Positions 8,193-17,170 of a stretch of DNA of 64,000 bases are shown here, piece by piece; positions within the stretch are counted from its first letter, which is position 1; every line of letters begins with the position of its first letter. A program made the position numbers and the translations under genes. Source of the stretch: CAVPDA01 sp963702495. Lineage in GTDB: Bacteria > Pseudomonadota > Gammaproteobacteria > Burkholderiales > Rhodocyclaceae. The notes beneath the pieces are model-generated. The model ran no database searches, was not told the origin of the DNA, and saw only the letters and a program-made list of their open reading frames with translations. Location: positions 6,149-70,148 of the forward strand of contig CAVPDA010000021.1 of assembly GCA_963702495.1 (NCBI GenBank), written 5' to 3'.

Positions 8193-10070
8193 TCACTCCT
8201 TGGCCCGCAGGTTGAATTCCAGCTTCCAGCGGCGATCCGACTTGGAGTGCTGCATCCACAGTTCCAGCGTCCCGACCTCGGTGATGAGGGGATGCAGAGA
8301 GACCGGCACGACCTGCTCCGCGACGCCTTCCACCGGCGGCAGGGTGATGGTCAGGCCGGACAGCTCTTCCAGTGCCTTGGCGGCGTTCGGGACCACGTCG
8401 CCGACCCGGTCGCCGGCGCGGATTTCCGAGCTGAAGAAGCGGAACTGCACCGCCTCGCCGGTGACGAGGCCGAATTCCTTGCCCGGCAATTCCAGTTCGG
8501 TGCCTTCCTCGGCGCCCTGGGGCACGATGCAGATGCCCTTGACCGGCGGGACATAGCCGGGCACCGCCGGCATCGGGCTTTCCAGGCCCAGATAGTAGGA
8601 GCGCGAAGTTCCGGCGCGGATCTTGATGCCCTGGCCCGAGGTCTGGACCGCGCCGTAATACGCGGCACCGCGGGAGACGGCGATGTCGAGGCCGGCGCTC
8701 TTGAGTTCCTGCAGCCCGGCGTCGGGGCCGAGCCAGGAGGTCAGGAGTTCCAGAATGCGGCGGCGGAAGGTCTCGGCCTCGAACACGCCGCCGTTGAACA
8801 GGATGGCGGTGGGGGCGAGGATCTCGGCACGTTCCAGATCGACGCGGTCGCCGACCAGCGTCGTGAGCTTCTCGTCCGACTTGACGTTCTCCAGGCTGCG
8901 CTTGAGAAAGCGCGCCAGGTGCTTGCTCAGGGCCGGCTCGGTGGCGTAGTCGAGGCCGTATTCCTGCAGGCCGACGGACTTGCGCGGCGCCGGCTGGTCG
9001 GTCACCGCCGTCAGCGGGAAATAGCCGTCTACCAATATGGAGGTCGCCTCGGCGCGGGTGAGGACGGTGGAGATGGTCTTGGCGAACAGGCTGGCGCCGC
9101 GCGACGGAACGGCGATCGGCGCCTCCGCCAGGGACTCGTCGCTCAGCAGCTTTTCCTTGGCGATGCGGGCGCCATGCACCAATGCCAGAAACTGCCACGG
9201 ATCGAGTTCGTGGCCGTCGGCCTCGATCTTGCCCTGCAGCGCATAGGCCAGCGCCAGGTCCATGTTGTCGCCGCCGAGGAGGATGTGCTCGCCGACCGCG
9301 ATGCGATGCAGTTCCAGCTTCTTCGACAGGCCGTCCGGAGATTCGGCGACCGCGATGAGGCTGAAGTCGGCGGTGCCGCCGCCGACGTCGCACACCAGGA
9401 TCAGGTCGCCCGCCGCCACCTGCTCGGTCCAGTGCGCGGTGCCCGGGTCGGCTTCGGAATGGGCGATCCAGGCGTAGAAGGCGGCTTGCGGTTCTTCCAG
9501 CAGGGTGACGTTGCCCAGTCCGGCGGCGGCGGCGGCTTCGTGGGTCAGACTGCGGGCCACCTCGTCGAAGGAGGCGGGAACGGTGAGCACGATATGGCAG
9601 TCCGCCAGGCTGGCGTCGTCGCCCTGCCGACGCAGGTCGTGCTCGAAGGCGTGGCGCAGGTGCGCCAGGTAGCGGCGCGAGGCCTCGAACGGCGACTGCT
9701 TGCCTTCCGCCATTTCCGAGTTCCAGGGCAGGATCGGCGCGTAGCGATCGACATGGGTGTTGCACAGCCAGGACTTGGCGGAACTGACCAGCCGGTCCGG
9801 CACCTGGGCGCCGCGCTCGCGGGCGAAGGTGCCGACCACCGCGCTTTCGGCGGCCGGGTCGTCCCACGGCAGCGCCAGGCTGCCCGGCGCGTACTCGCCC
9901 GCGGCCGGGATGTAGAGCGAGGAGGGAAGCAGGGATCTTTCTCCCACCACTCCCGGCGACAGAACCTGGGTGACGTTGACGCCCCTGGCGTGGGTGTCGC
10001 CGACGGTACAGATCGAAATGGAGGAATTGGAGGTGCCGAGGTCGATGCCGAGGCTGTACTTCTTGGTCAT
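8193..10070 (-). CDS. Hsp70-family molecular chaperone, divergent from DnaK
   Basis: A 625-residue Hsp70-like protein. The ATPase domain shows GIDLGTSNSSIS at residues 8-19, VCDVGGGTADFSLI and LLGGDNMDLAL, so nucleotide binding should be intact. The C-terminal substrate-binding half keeps Hsp70-like features such as IVPQGAEEGTELELP and ends with MQHSKSDRRWKLEFNLRAKE. A closely similar ending (RWRLDFNLRKP) occurs inside the neighbouring 942-residue Hsp70, so the two look like ancient paralogues, the larger one with an added tail. The start ATG at 10070 gives the family-standard N-terminus. It is second in the operon, 103 bases after the DUF2760 gene. Confidence 0.9.
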   Translation of the reverse strand: MTKKYSLGIDLGTSNSSISICTVGDTHARGVNVTQVLSPGVVGERSLLPSSLYIPAAGEYAPGSLALPWDDPAAESAVVGTFARERGAQVPDRLVSSAKSWLCNTHVDRYAPILPWNSEMAEGKQSPFEASRRYLAHLRHAFEHDLRRQGDDASLADCHIVLTVPASFDEVARSLTHEAAAAAGLGNVTLLEEPQAAFYAWIAHSEADPGTAHWTEQVAAGDLILVCDVGGGTADFSLIAVAESPDGLSKKLELHRIAVGEHILLGGDNMDLALAYALQGKIEADGHELDPWQFLALVHGARIAKEKLLSDESLAEAPIAVPSRGASLFAKTISTVLTRAEATSILVDGYFPLTAVTDQPAPRKSVGLQEYGLDYATEPALSKHLARFLKRSLENVKSDEKLTTLVGDRVDLERAEILAPTAILFNGGVFEAETFRRRILELLTSWLGPDAGLQELKSAGLDIAVSRGAAYYGAVQTSGQGIKIRAGTSRSYYLGLESPMPAVPGYVPPVKGICIVPQGAEEGTELELPGKEFGLVTGEAVQFRFFSSEIRAGDRVGDVVPNAAKALEELSGLTITLPPVEGVAEQVVPVSLHPLITEVGTLELWMQHSKSDRRWKLEFNLRAKE

Positions 10071-10173
10071 GATAGGTATTGGACTGGAATGGGTTGACCG
10101 GCGGGCCGGAGCGGCGCGGCTGCTGCCGTCCGCAACGGGGCGCCGCGCAGCGCGGCGGTCGGCCGCCGCTGCG

Positions 10174-10803
10174 TCAGCGTACTTCGACTTCCGCCGGGGT
10201 GATGGTGTTGCGGCCGTCCGGATCGACCGGGCGGGTGAAACGGGGCAGGGCGAGCCGGGAGGTTTGCCACCCGCGATGGATGACGACGCCGTTGAACGGC
10301 GGCTCTCCCAGCACTTTCCCTACCAGGCGATAGCGGTTCGGATCGGACGAGCGCTCGATGGTAATGCGATCGCCCTCCTTGCCCTGATGCACCGGGGTGA
10401 TGTCGAGATACTCCTTGATCACAGCGGAGCAGCCCTGATGCACCACGCGCGAGGCCGCCGCTACCTGGGCGTCGTTGTAGGCGGTGATGTCCTCCATCAG
10501 AAAATCGACGAAGCGCCCCTTGTCCTGCAGCAGGGAGAGGAACAGCAGCCCTTCCCCCACTTGCGGCGGCTCTGCCTTCGGCGGCGCGACGGGCTCGGTG
10601 CGCGGCTCCGGCTCTCGCCGTGGTTCCGCTTTGGGTTTGCGCTGCCGTCCGATCAGTATGGCCACCACGACGTAGAGGCTGAGGGCCATGAATACGGCGT
10701 CGCGGTAGGGCGCGAACGCCGCCGGCAGCAGGTCGGGCGGAAGAGGCAGGAGGTACAACGCGCTCAGTACGAAGGCTGCAAATGCAGCAATCAAAGTTCC
10801 CAT
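10174..10803 (-). CDS. DUF2760 membrane protein, first gene of Hsp70 operon
   Basis: A 209-residue protein matching the uncharacterised DUF2760 family. Two hydrophobic segments (about residues 3-25 and 36-53) form an N-terminal hairpin anchor. A charged proline-rich linker (RKPKAEPRREPEPRTEP) follows, then a soluble domain with LLSLLQDKGRFVDFLMEDI, the conserved DUF2760 core. The ATG at 10803 was chosen because the upstream extension in frame is arginine-rich, non-homologous filler. This family recurs beside paired Hsp70 genes in proteobacteria, as here, so it may tether or regulate those chaperones at the membrane; that role is inference. Confidence 0.8.
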   Translation of the reverse strand: MGTLIAAFAAFVLSALYLLPLPPDLLPAAFAPYRDAVFMALSLYVVVAILIGRQRKPKAEPRREPEPRTEPVAPPKAEPPQVGEGLLFLSLLQDKGRFVDFLMEDITAYNDAQVAAASRVVHQGCSAVIKEYLDITPVHQGKEGDRITIERSSDPNRYRLVGKVLGEPPFNGVVIHRGWQTSRLALPRFTRPVDPDGRNTITPAEVEVR

Positions 10804-10968
10804 GGTTGGCTTGATTCGATATCCAGAATGGCGGAATGGTACGGCAGGAGCAGCGCGCCGGGCGCGCGTCGGGGCGCCGGCAGAACCTGCGCGGTGCGGA
10901 TCGTACCACTCCACGGCCCGGTCCGCGCCGGGGCGTTTCGACCTAGCTGGGGCCGCACCGTCCCGATT

Positions 10969-11463
10969 TCAAGCCGGCCGCGGTTCCGGCCGGACGCCCC
11001 AGCCTGCCAGAATGGTCAGGGCGAGTTCCATCGCATCGGGTAATTTGGCCCGGACCCCGGGGCTGAGGTCGCCGCCGTAATCGTCGAGCACGACCGGCTG
11101 GATGCCGATCAACCGGAGGTCGGGCGGCATGGCGCCGGTGATCTGGGCATATGCCAGCACGTCCTGGAAGCCGGTCTGGTGCAGGCTCAGCTTGCCTGCG
11201 CTGATGAAGCGCGGGATCTCTCCTTCCCCGATCAGTGCCAGTTCGCCGGGCGGCAACCCGAAGTCCACCGCGTCGAACAGGAGCACCCGGTCGGCGCCTT
11301 CCATCTCGGCCAGCAGGGCGATGCCCCGGGTGCCGCCGTCCACCAATCGGACATGATCGGGGAACACGAACCGGGCGCCGAGGGCTTCGATGCAGCGCAC
11401 GCCGAAGCCCTCGTCCGCCCACAGGACGTTGCCGAGCCCGAGCAGTAGGATATCGTTCGACAT
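10969..11463 (-). CDS. [NiFe]-hydrogenase maturation protease, HyaD/HoxM family
   Basis: A 164-residue endopeptidase of the HyaD/HybD/HoxM family, which removes the C-terminal tail of the hydrogenase large subunit once nickel has been inserted. The signature GLGNVLWADEGFGV lies at residues 9-22. Probable nickel-sensing ligands corresponding to HybD Glu16, Asp62 and His93 are Glu18, Asp64 or Asp67, and His95. It is the last gene of the hydrogenase locus and is intact, although both structural subunits upstream are frameshifted in this sequence. The substrate is presumably the large subunit encoded at 15348-17124, whose C-terminus has the expected cleavage context (CMACAVH). Confidence 0.9.
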   Translation of the reverse strand: MSNDILLLGLGNVLWADEGFGVRCIEALGARFVFPDHVRLVDGGTRGIALLAEMEGADRVLLFDAVDFGLPPGELALIGEGEIPRFISAGKLSLHQTGFQDVLAYAQITGAMPPDLRLIGIQPVVLDDYGGDLSPGVRAKLPDAMELALTILAGWGVRPEPRPA

Positions 11464-11532
11464 GGCGGCCGGATCGAAAACCGGCCGCGCCCCGGAGGGC
11501 GCGGCCGCTGTAAGGCGAATCGGACGGACAGA

Positions 11533-11901
11533 TTACTTCAAACAGCGCTTCCCGGCGGCCGCACCTTCCCTGCATTTGAGCAGCAGTTCCTCGTGGCCGG
11601 TGGCGGAGTTGCGGGTGTATTGCGCCGCCAGCGCGGCCTGCTGCTGCGCCGTGAGCGGCATCTTGGTCGCCGCCAGCCGCGCGTCGGACCAGAAAAGCAC
11701 GACGCACGCCTTTGCCGCACCGCACGCGCTTGCCGCCGCCTCGCGCAGGACGGCTTCGTTCGCCTGCTGTGCCGGATCCACAGCGACGAAGTAGCGCGCT
11801 CCCTGTCCCGCCACGAGTTGCCACGCCGCAGCATGAACCTGTTGAACCATGAGCCCCGACGCGCAGATCAGCAGCGCGCCCATCAATTTCGCGACTTTCA
11901 T
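11533..11901 (-). CDS. Small secreted protein of unknown function in hydrogenase locus
   Basis: A 122-residue protein with a signal peptide (residues 1-25, ending VHA) and a good GGGAGA ribosome binding site before the ATG. The mature part has four cysteines arranged as two pairs (ACGAAKAC and KCREGAAAGKRC), consistent with two disulfides in the periplasm. No family is recognised with confidence; the cysteine spacing is faintly like DUF4189-type small secreted proteins. It lies between the PKD-repeat protein and the maturation protease on the same strand, so it is probably co-expressed with the hydrogenase. Confidence 0.7.
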   Translation of the reverse strand: MKVAKLMGALLICASGLMVQQVHAAAWQLVAGQGARYFVAVDPAQQANEAVLREAAASACGAAKACVVLFWSDARLAATKMPLTAQQQAALAAQYTRNSATGHEELLLKCREGAAAGKRCLK

Positions 11902-12014
11902 TCGTTTCTCCCTAGATCGCTCGGGGCGGACGGCGGGTGCGCCGCCCGGCGCCCGGTTGGTGACCGCATGCCGCCGATGTGCCCGGCCCTGCGGTCACCT
12001 GTTCCTCGGATTGC

Positions 12015-15000
12015 TCAGTCGTCATCGACCACCGTCACGGTCAGGGTGGCCGGCGTCGGATCGGCGAGACCTCTGGCGTCGCGCACCGCGAACCGCACGG
12101 TGAAGGTGCCGTTGGTGTTGAACCGGACCCGCGGGTTCTGCAGCGTCGAGTTGGTGGCGCCGCCGCCGAAGTTCCAGCTATAGGACAGCGGCGTGTTGCC
12201 GTCCGGATCGCTGCCGATGCCCTGGAAGCTCACCGAATGCCCACGTTCCACCGTCACATTGCGCGTCGGCCGGATGATCGTACCCTGCGGCGCCTGGTTC
12301 CGCGTCACCGTCACCGTCCGCGTGGCCGGCGTCGGATCGGCGAGCGTCGCGTCGCGCACCGTGAAGGTCACGGTAAACGTGCCGGCGGTGTTGAACTGGA
12401 CGTTGCCCGGATTCTGCGCCGTCGAGTTCGTTGCGCCGCCACCGAAATTCCAGAGGTAGGTGAGCGGGGTGTTGCTGTCCGGATCGGTTCCGCTGCCCTG
12501 GAAGTTCACCGTCCCGCCCGCCGCCACGCTCACATTGCCGGCGGGCGAGGAGATCGTGCCGTTGGGTGCCTGGTTGGCTGGAGACGGTGGCGGCGGCGTG
12601 CCGCCTGAGCACGTCGTCGGCGCCCCCGAGACCACGCGCTCGGCCGATTGGCCGTTGATCTCGACGCGGACCCGGCAGGGAGCCGGACTGACATTCTCGC
12701 GATCGAGGCGCCAAGTTCCGGTGGAGCCCGCGACCGCGGTGCCGATCAGGGCGCCGCTGTTCGCATTGAGGATGGTCACTGCGGCGCCGGCCTGGGCCTG
12801 ACTGCCCCTGACGTCGAGTTCGCGGTCCCCGCTATTCCACGAGGCTGATGTGATGACCACGGGAGCGGCGAAGAAGCGGCCGAGGCAGTCGGTGCCATTG
12901 CACTCCTTGTCGGTGGAGTCGGTGGCACCGTCACAGTCGTTGTCGATGCCATCGCCACAGACTTCGGTTGCGCCGGGGTTGATCGCGGCATTGTTGTCGT
13001 TGCAGTCCCTCGGTCCGCAGACGCCGCCTTCGGCGAAGTACCCATCACGGTCAGCGTCGGTGCAGGCCGCGGGTGCCGGCGGCGCCGCGACGACGGTTAC
13101 CTGCGCCGTTGCCGCGGTGGGATCGGCGAGGCCCCCGCTGTCGATGACCGTCAGGGAGACGGTGCGGGCACCGGTGGTGCTAAAGGTGACAGACGGGTTC
13201 TGTGCGGTGGAAGTGGCCGGCGTTGCGTTGGCGCCGAAGTTCCACGCGTAGGTTACTGTGTCGCCGTTCGTATCGGTGGCGCTGCCCAGGAAGGTCACGG
13301 CCTGGTTCTGCACGATACTTGCGGGTGGCGTGATCGTTCCGTTCGGCGGCTGGTTGGCAGGAGCGGCGACGTTCACCTGCACGCTTGCCGGCGAGGTGTC
13401 GGCGAGACCACCGCTATCCGTGACGGTCAGCGTGACCGTGCGGGCACCCGCGGTGCTGAACGTGACCGAAGGATTCTGTGCGGTGGAGGTGGCCGGCGTC
13501 GCGTTGGCGCCGAAGTTCCACGCATAGGTTACGGGGTCGCCGTTCGCATCCGTGGCGCTGCCTTGGAAGGTCACGGCCTGGTTCTGCACGATACTTGCAG
13601 GTGCCGTGATCGTACCGTTCGGCGCTTGGTTCGGAGCGGCGACAGTGACCTGCACGCTGGCGGGCGAGGGATCCGCCAAGCCTTGACTGTCAGTCACGGT
13701 CAGTGTGACTGAACGGGCACCGGCGGTGCTGAAGGTGACCGACGGATTCTGTGCGGTGGAAGTGGCCGGCGTCGCGTTGGCGCCGAAGTTCCACGCGTAG
13801 GTTACCGTGTCGCCGTTCGCATCGGTCGCGCTGCCCTGGAAGGTCACGGCCTGGCCCTGGACGATGGTTGCGGGCGGGGTGATCGTTCCGTTTGGCGCAA
13901 CGTTGGTGACCGGCGGCGTGGCGACATTCACCGACACGCTCGCGGGCGTTGGGTCGGCCAGACCGCGGCTGTCCGTGACGGTCAACGTGACCGTGCGGAG
14001 ACCCGTGGTGCTGAACGTGACCGATGGGTTCTGGGCGGTGGAGGTGGCCGGCGTTGCGTTGGCGCCGAAGTTCCACAGATACGTCACGGTGTCGCCGTCC
14101 GGGTCGGTGGCGCTGCCCTGGAAGGTCGCGGCTGCGGCCTGGGTCACGGTCGCGGGCGGGGTGATGCTGCCGTTCGGCGCTTGGTTCGGCGGCGCTGCGA
14201 CGGTGACCTGTACGCTGGCCGGCGTGGGGTCTGCGAGGCCGAGGCTGTCCGTGACGGTCAGGGTAACCGTGCGGGCGCCCGCGGTGCTGAACGTGACCGA
14301 CGGGTTCTGTGCAGTGGAAGTGGCCGGCGTCGCGTTCGCGCCGAAGTTCCACGCATAGGTGACGGGGTTGCCTTCCGGATCCGTGGCGCTGCCCTGGAAG
14401 GTCGCGGCCACGCCCTGGGTTACGTTTGCCGGCGGCGTGATGGTTCCGTTCGGCGCCTGGTTCGGCGGGGCCGCGACGGTGACCTGTACGCTGGCGGGGG
14501 TGGAGTCCGCTAGGTTCAGGCTGTCTCTGACCGTCAGTGTGACGGTGTAGGTGCCTACGGTGTTGAAGGTCACGCTCGGATTCTGGGCCGTGGATGCGGC
14601 GACGCCACTGGTGCCGAAGGTCCAGGCGTAGTTCAGCGGCGTGTTGCCGTCGGGATCGGTGCCGGAGCCGGTGAAAGTGACGGCTTGGCCTTGGACGATG
14701 CTCACCGGGGCGGTGATGCTGCCGTTCGGCGCCTGGTTCTGCGGTGCGCCGCTCACCGTCACCGAGCGGCTCGGCCTGGTTGCGATGGCTGCGCTGTTCG
14801 CATCGCGCACTTCCAGGGTTGCGGTCAGCGTGCCGGGCGTAGTCGGGGCGGTGACCGTCACGCTCGCACCGGTGGCGGGCGCGATTCCGTTGTTGAAGGT
14901 CCAGTTGTAGGTCAGGGGGAAACCGTCCGGATCGGTGCCGCCGCTGCCGGTGAATGCCACAGGGCTGCCGGCGCTGACCGTGGCGCCTGCCGCCGGTGCG

Positions 15001-15329
15001 GTAACGGCCGGCGTTCCCGTAGGTGCGGCGTTGATACAGAATGGGTTGTATCCCGCTCCCGCAGCGCTTCGCGTTGCAACACCGGCAGCGTTCAGGTTAT
15101 TTGCATTGTTCCCACCACCCGCAGGATGGCACAGGGCGCAGGAACTGCCGGAAGCCCGGTATGGCCGGCTCTGCTGCGGGATGGTGGTGCCCGCTGGTCT
15201 CGCGGCGCAATAGGTGTCAAGTCGAGTTCCGATCGAGCCGCTTGCCTGTGCGGCACCGGCCGAAGCGAGGGCCAGGGTCGGGACTGCGAGAACCCAGGCG
15301 ATTCTTGCTGCAAATGATTTCGTATCCAT
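12015..15329 (-). CDS. Secreted CxxCH protein with nine PKD-like repeats and a MopE-like metal-binding domain
   Basis: A 1104-residue exported protein. A signal peptide (1-29, ending AQA) is followed by a short region with one c-type heme attachment motif, CALCH at residues 64-68. Then come seven PKD/Ig-like repeats of 91-94 residues, most beginning APNG-I--P and containing YAWNFG. Next is a cysteine- and aspartate-rich stretch (DADRDGYF, CNDNNAAINPGA, CGDGIDNDCDG) typical of MopE-like metal-binding motifs, a short beta domain, and two further PKD repeats. It ends in TVTVVDDD without a membrane anchor or obvious sorting signal. It starts 19 bases after the large-subunit gene, with AAGGAAC before the ATG. 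A role as periplasmic or extracellular electron acceptor, scaffold or metal carrier for the hydrogenase is inference. Confidence 0.85.
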   Translation of the reverse strand: MDTKSFAARIAWVLAVPTLALASAGAAQASGSIGTRLDTYCAARPAGTTIPQQSRPYRASGSSCALCHPAGGGNNANNLNAAGVATRSAAGAGYNPFCINAAPTGTPAVTAPAAGATVSAGSPVAFTGSGGTDPDGFPLTYNWTFNNGIAPATGASVTVTAPTTPGTLTATLEVRDANSAAIATRPSRSVTVSGAPQNQAPNGSITAPVSIVQGQAVTFTGSGTDPDGNTPLNYAWTFGTSGVAASTAQNPSVTFNTVGTYTVTLTVRDSLNLADSTPASVQVTVAAPPNQAPNGTITPPANVTQGVAATFQGSATDPEGNPVTYAWNFGANATPATSTAQNPSVTFSTAGARTVTLTVTDSLGLADPTPASVQVTVAAPPNQAPNGSITPPATVTQAAAATFQGSATDPDGDTVTYLWNFGANATPATSTAQNPSVTFSTTGLRTVTLTVTDSRGLADPTPASVSVNVATPPVTNVAPNGTITPPATIVQGQAVTFQGSATDANGDTVTYAWNFGANATPATSTAQNPSVTFSTAGARSVTLTVTDSQGLADPSPASVQVTVAAPNQAPNGTITAPASIVQNQAVTFQGSATDANGDPVTYAWNFGANATPATSTAQNPSVTFSTAGARTVTLTVTDSGGLADTSPASVQVNVAAPANQPPNGTITPPASIVQNQAVTFLGSATDTNGDTVTYAWNFGANATPATSTAQNPSVTFSTTGARTVSLTVIDSGGLADPTAATAQVTVVAAPPAPAACTDADRDGYFAEGGVCGPRDCNDNNAAINPGATEVCGDGIDNDCDGATDSTDKECNGTDCLGRFFAAPVVITSASWNSGDRELDVRGSQAQAGAAVTILNANSGALIGTAVAGSTGTWRLDRENVSPAPCRVRVEINGQSAERVVSGAPTTCSGGTPPPPSPANQAPNGTISSPAGNVSVAAGGTVNFQGSGTDPDSNTPLTYLWNFGGGATNSTAQNPGNVQFNTAGTFTVTFTVRDATLADPTPATRTVTVTRNQAPQGTIIRPTRNVTVERGHSVSFQGIGSDPDGNTPLSYSWNFGGGATNSTLQNPRVRFNTNGTFTVRFAVRDARGLADPTPATLTVTVVDDD
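12860..13075 (-). other. MopE-like cysteine/acidic metal-binding segment within the PKD protein
   Basis: Encodes the segment of the 1104-residue protein in which a DxDxDG-like loop (DADRDGYF) and a block of cysteines with NPGA, CGDGIDNDCDG and KECNG occur. This arrangement is characteristic of the putative metal-binding/MopE family, whose founding member in Methylococcus binds copper; the aspartate loops also resemble calcium-binding thrombospondin type 3 repeats. Which metal it binds cannot be told from sequence. Confidence 0.65.
13085..14700 (-). repeat. Tandem ~276-bp in-frame PKD repeats
   Basis: A conserved marker (GCGCCGAAGTTCCA) recurs at 13231, 13507, 13780, 14062 and 14338, spaced 276, 273, 282 and 276 bases, with a more diverged copy near 14607. 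Each unit encodes one PKD-like domain and neighbouring units are highly similar at DNA level. Spacings are multiples of three, so units can be gained or lost by recombination without breaking the frame. Confidence 0.85.
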
Positions 15330-15347
15330 GGCGGGTTCCTTATCCTG

Positions 15348-17124
15348 TCAGCAGACCTTGACGCGCAGAGCGTCGCCGCCCTTGCCGTCGATGAGGTGTA
15401 CTGCGCAGGCCATGCACGGGTTGAAGCTGTGGATGGTGCGCAACAGTTCCAGCGGCTGGGTCGGGACGGCGAGCGTGTGACCGACCAGCGCGGCCTCGTA
15501 GGCACTGGCCTGACCGAGGTGATCGCGGGGCGAGGCATTCCAGGTGGTGGGAACCACGCACTGGTAGTTGAGGATCTTGCCGCCGGCGCTGCCGGTCCCG
15601 TTGTCCGCGATCTTCTCGAAGGTTACCCAGTGGCCCAGTGCGCCGCGCGGCGCTTCGGTGTAGCCGACGCCCTGTCAGCACGCCGTCGGGCCAGGTGGCG
15701 GGATCGAAGAACTCCGCGTTGTGCGTCCTGAGGTCTGCGCGCTTGATGTTGGTCTTCAGATCGTTGAACCACCCCTGCAATTGGTCGGCGATGACCTGGG
15801 TGTCGATCGACTGGGCGACGATGCGGCCCATGGTGGAGTACATGGCCGAGAGGGGCAGCTTGAGATCGGCCAAGGCCCTGTTTACGTAGTCCCGTGCGCC
15901 TGCGGTGTTCCTGGCGTACATGATGAGGACACGTGCCAGCGCCCCGACCTCCATGGGCTTGCCCTTCCAGCGAGGGGTCTTGTCCCAGGAGTAGGGTTGG
16001 GAGACGTCGAGGTTCTGATAGGCGGCCTGAGGGCCGGTGTAGTTCGGCGCCGTTTCGCCGTCGTAGGGATGCAATCCTGTGCTCTTGCCGGCGGAGTAGT
16101 CGTACCACGAGTTGGCGACGAACTCCTGGATTTCGTCCGGATTGGCTAGATCCACAGGTTCCACCGCGGCGAGATTGCGGCCGAGAATGGCGCCGCGGGG
16201 GACGAAGAGATTGGTCGAGTTGGCGTTGTTGTCCAGCGGATAGTCGCCGAAGGACAGGAAGTTGCCGAGCCCCTCTCCGACCTTGAACCAGTCCTTGTAG
16301 AAGCGCGCCATGGCCAGCACGTCAGGACGCAGCACTTTCGTGACGAAGGCGCCCATCTGCGTGATGCAGTCCTGCACCGTATTCAGAGCGGCCGGGTCGA
16401 CGGCGACCATTTTTGCGCCTTGCGCGCTGAGCACCGGCGCGTTGCTGATGGTGCAGGGCACGCCGCCCACCACGAAGTTGGGATGCGGGTTGCGGCCGCC
16501 GAAAATGCCGTGCACCTTGAGTACCTTGCGCTGCCAGTCCAGGGCTTCGAGCCAGTGGGCGAACAACATCAGGTTCATCTCGGGCGGCAGTTTGTAGGCC
16601 GAATGCCCCCAGTAGCCGTTGGCGAACAGTCCGAGCTGGCCGGTATTGACGAAGCCGATCAGCTTCTGTTTGACGGACTCGAAGTAGGCCGGCGAGTTGT
16701 TCGGCCAGTCGGACTGGCACTTCTGCAGGTTCGACGTCGCGGTCGCGTCCGCCTTGGTCGCCGAAACGATGTCGATCCAGTCCATCGAGGTGAGCTGGTA
16801 GAAGTGGGTCACCTGGTCCTGGACCATCTGCGAGCCCATCATGAGGTTGCGGATGTGGCGCGCGTTGGTCGGGATCGTCCAGTTGAGCGCGCTCTCGACG
16901 GCGCGGATCGATGTGAGTGAATGGACCACGGTGCATACGCCGCAGATGCGCTGGGTGAAAGCCCAGGCGTCGCGCGGATCGCGGCCCTTGAGGATGATTT
17001 CGATGCCACGCATCATCGTGCCGCTGCTGGAAGCGCGGGTGACGACGTTGCTGGCGCTGGTCTCGGCCTCGATGCGCAGATGCCCCTCGATGCGCGTGAC
17101 AGGATCAATAACAACAGTAGCCAT
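15348..17124 (-). pseudogene. [NiFe]-hydrogenase large subunit, interrupted by a one-base frameshift
   Basis: Encodes the catalytic subunit of a group 1-type uptake hydrogenase (about 592 residues if repaired). The N-terminal nickel-site motif RICGVC is present in QRICGVCTVVHSL. The C-terminal motif is NPCMACAVHL, with the family's usual first aspartate as asparagine, followed by a short tail for maturation cleavage. The reading frame shifts at 15670-15672, where a run of three C (plus strand) behaves as one base too many. Upstream of it the frame continues as unrelated arginine-rich sequence, while the correct C-terminus (VGYTEAPRGALGHWV onward) lies in another frame. The ribosome binding site GGAGAT is good. 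Real mutation and sequence error are both possible. Confidence 0.85.
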
Positions 17125-17170
17125 GTCTTATCTCCAAAGTCTTGTCGAATGTCGTGTCCGCCGGCGCGGG

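Noticed and set aside
13085..14700. Regular repeats considered as a CRISPR array
   Set aside because: The units are about 276 bases, coding and in frame; there are no short repeats with unique spacers and no cas genes.
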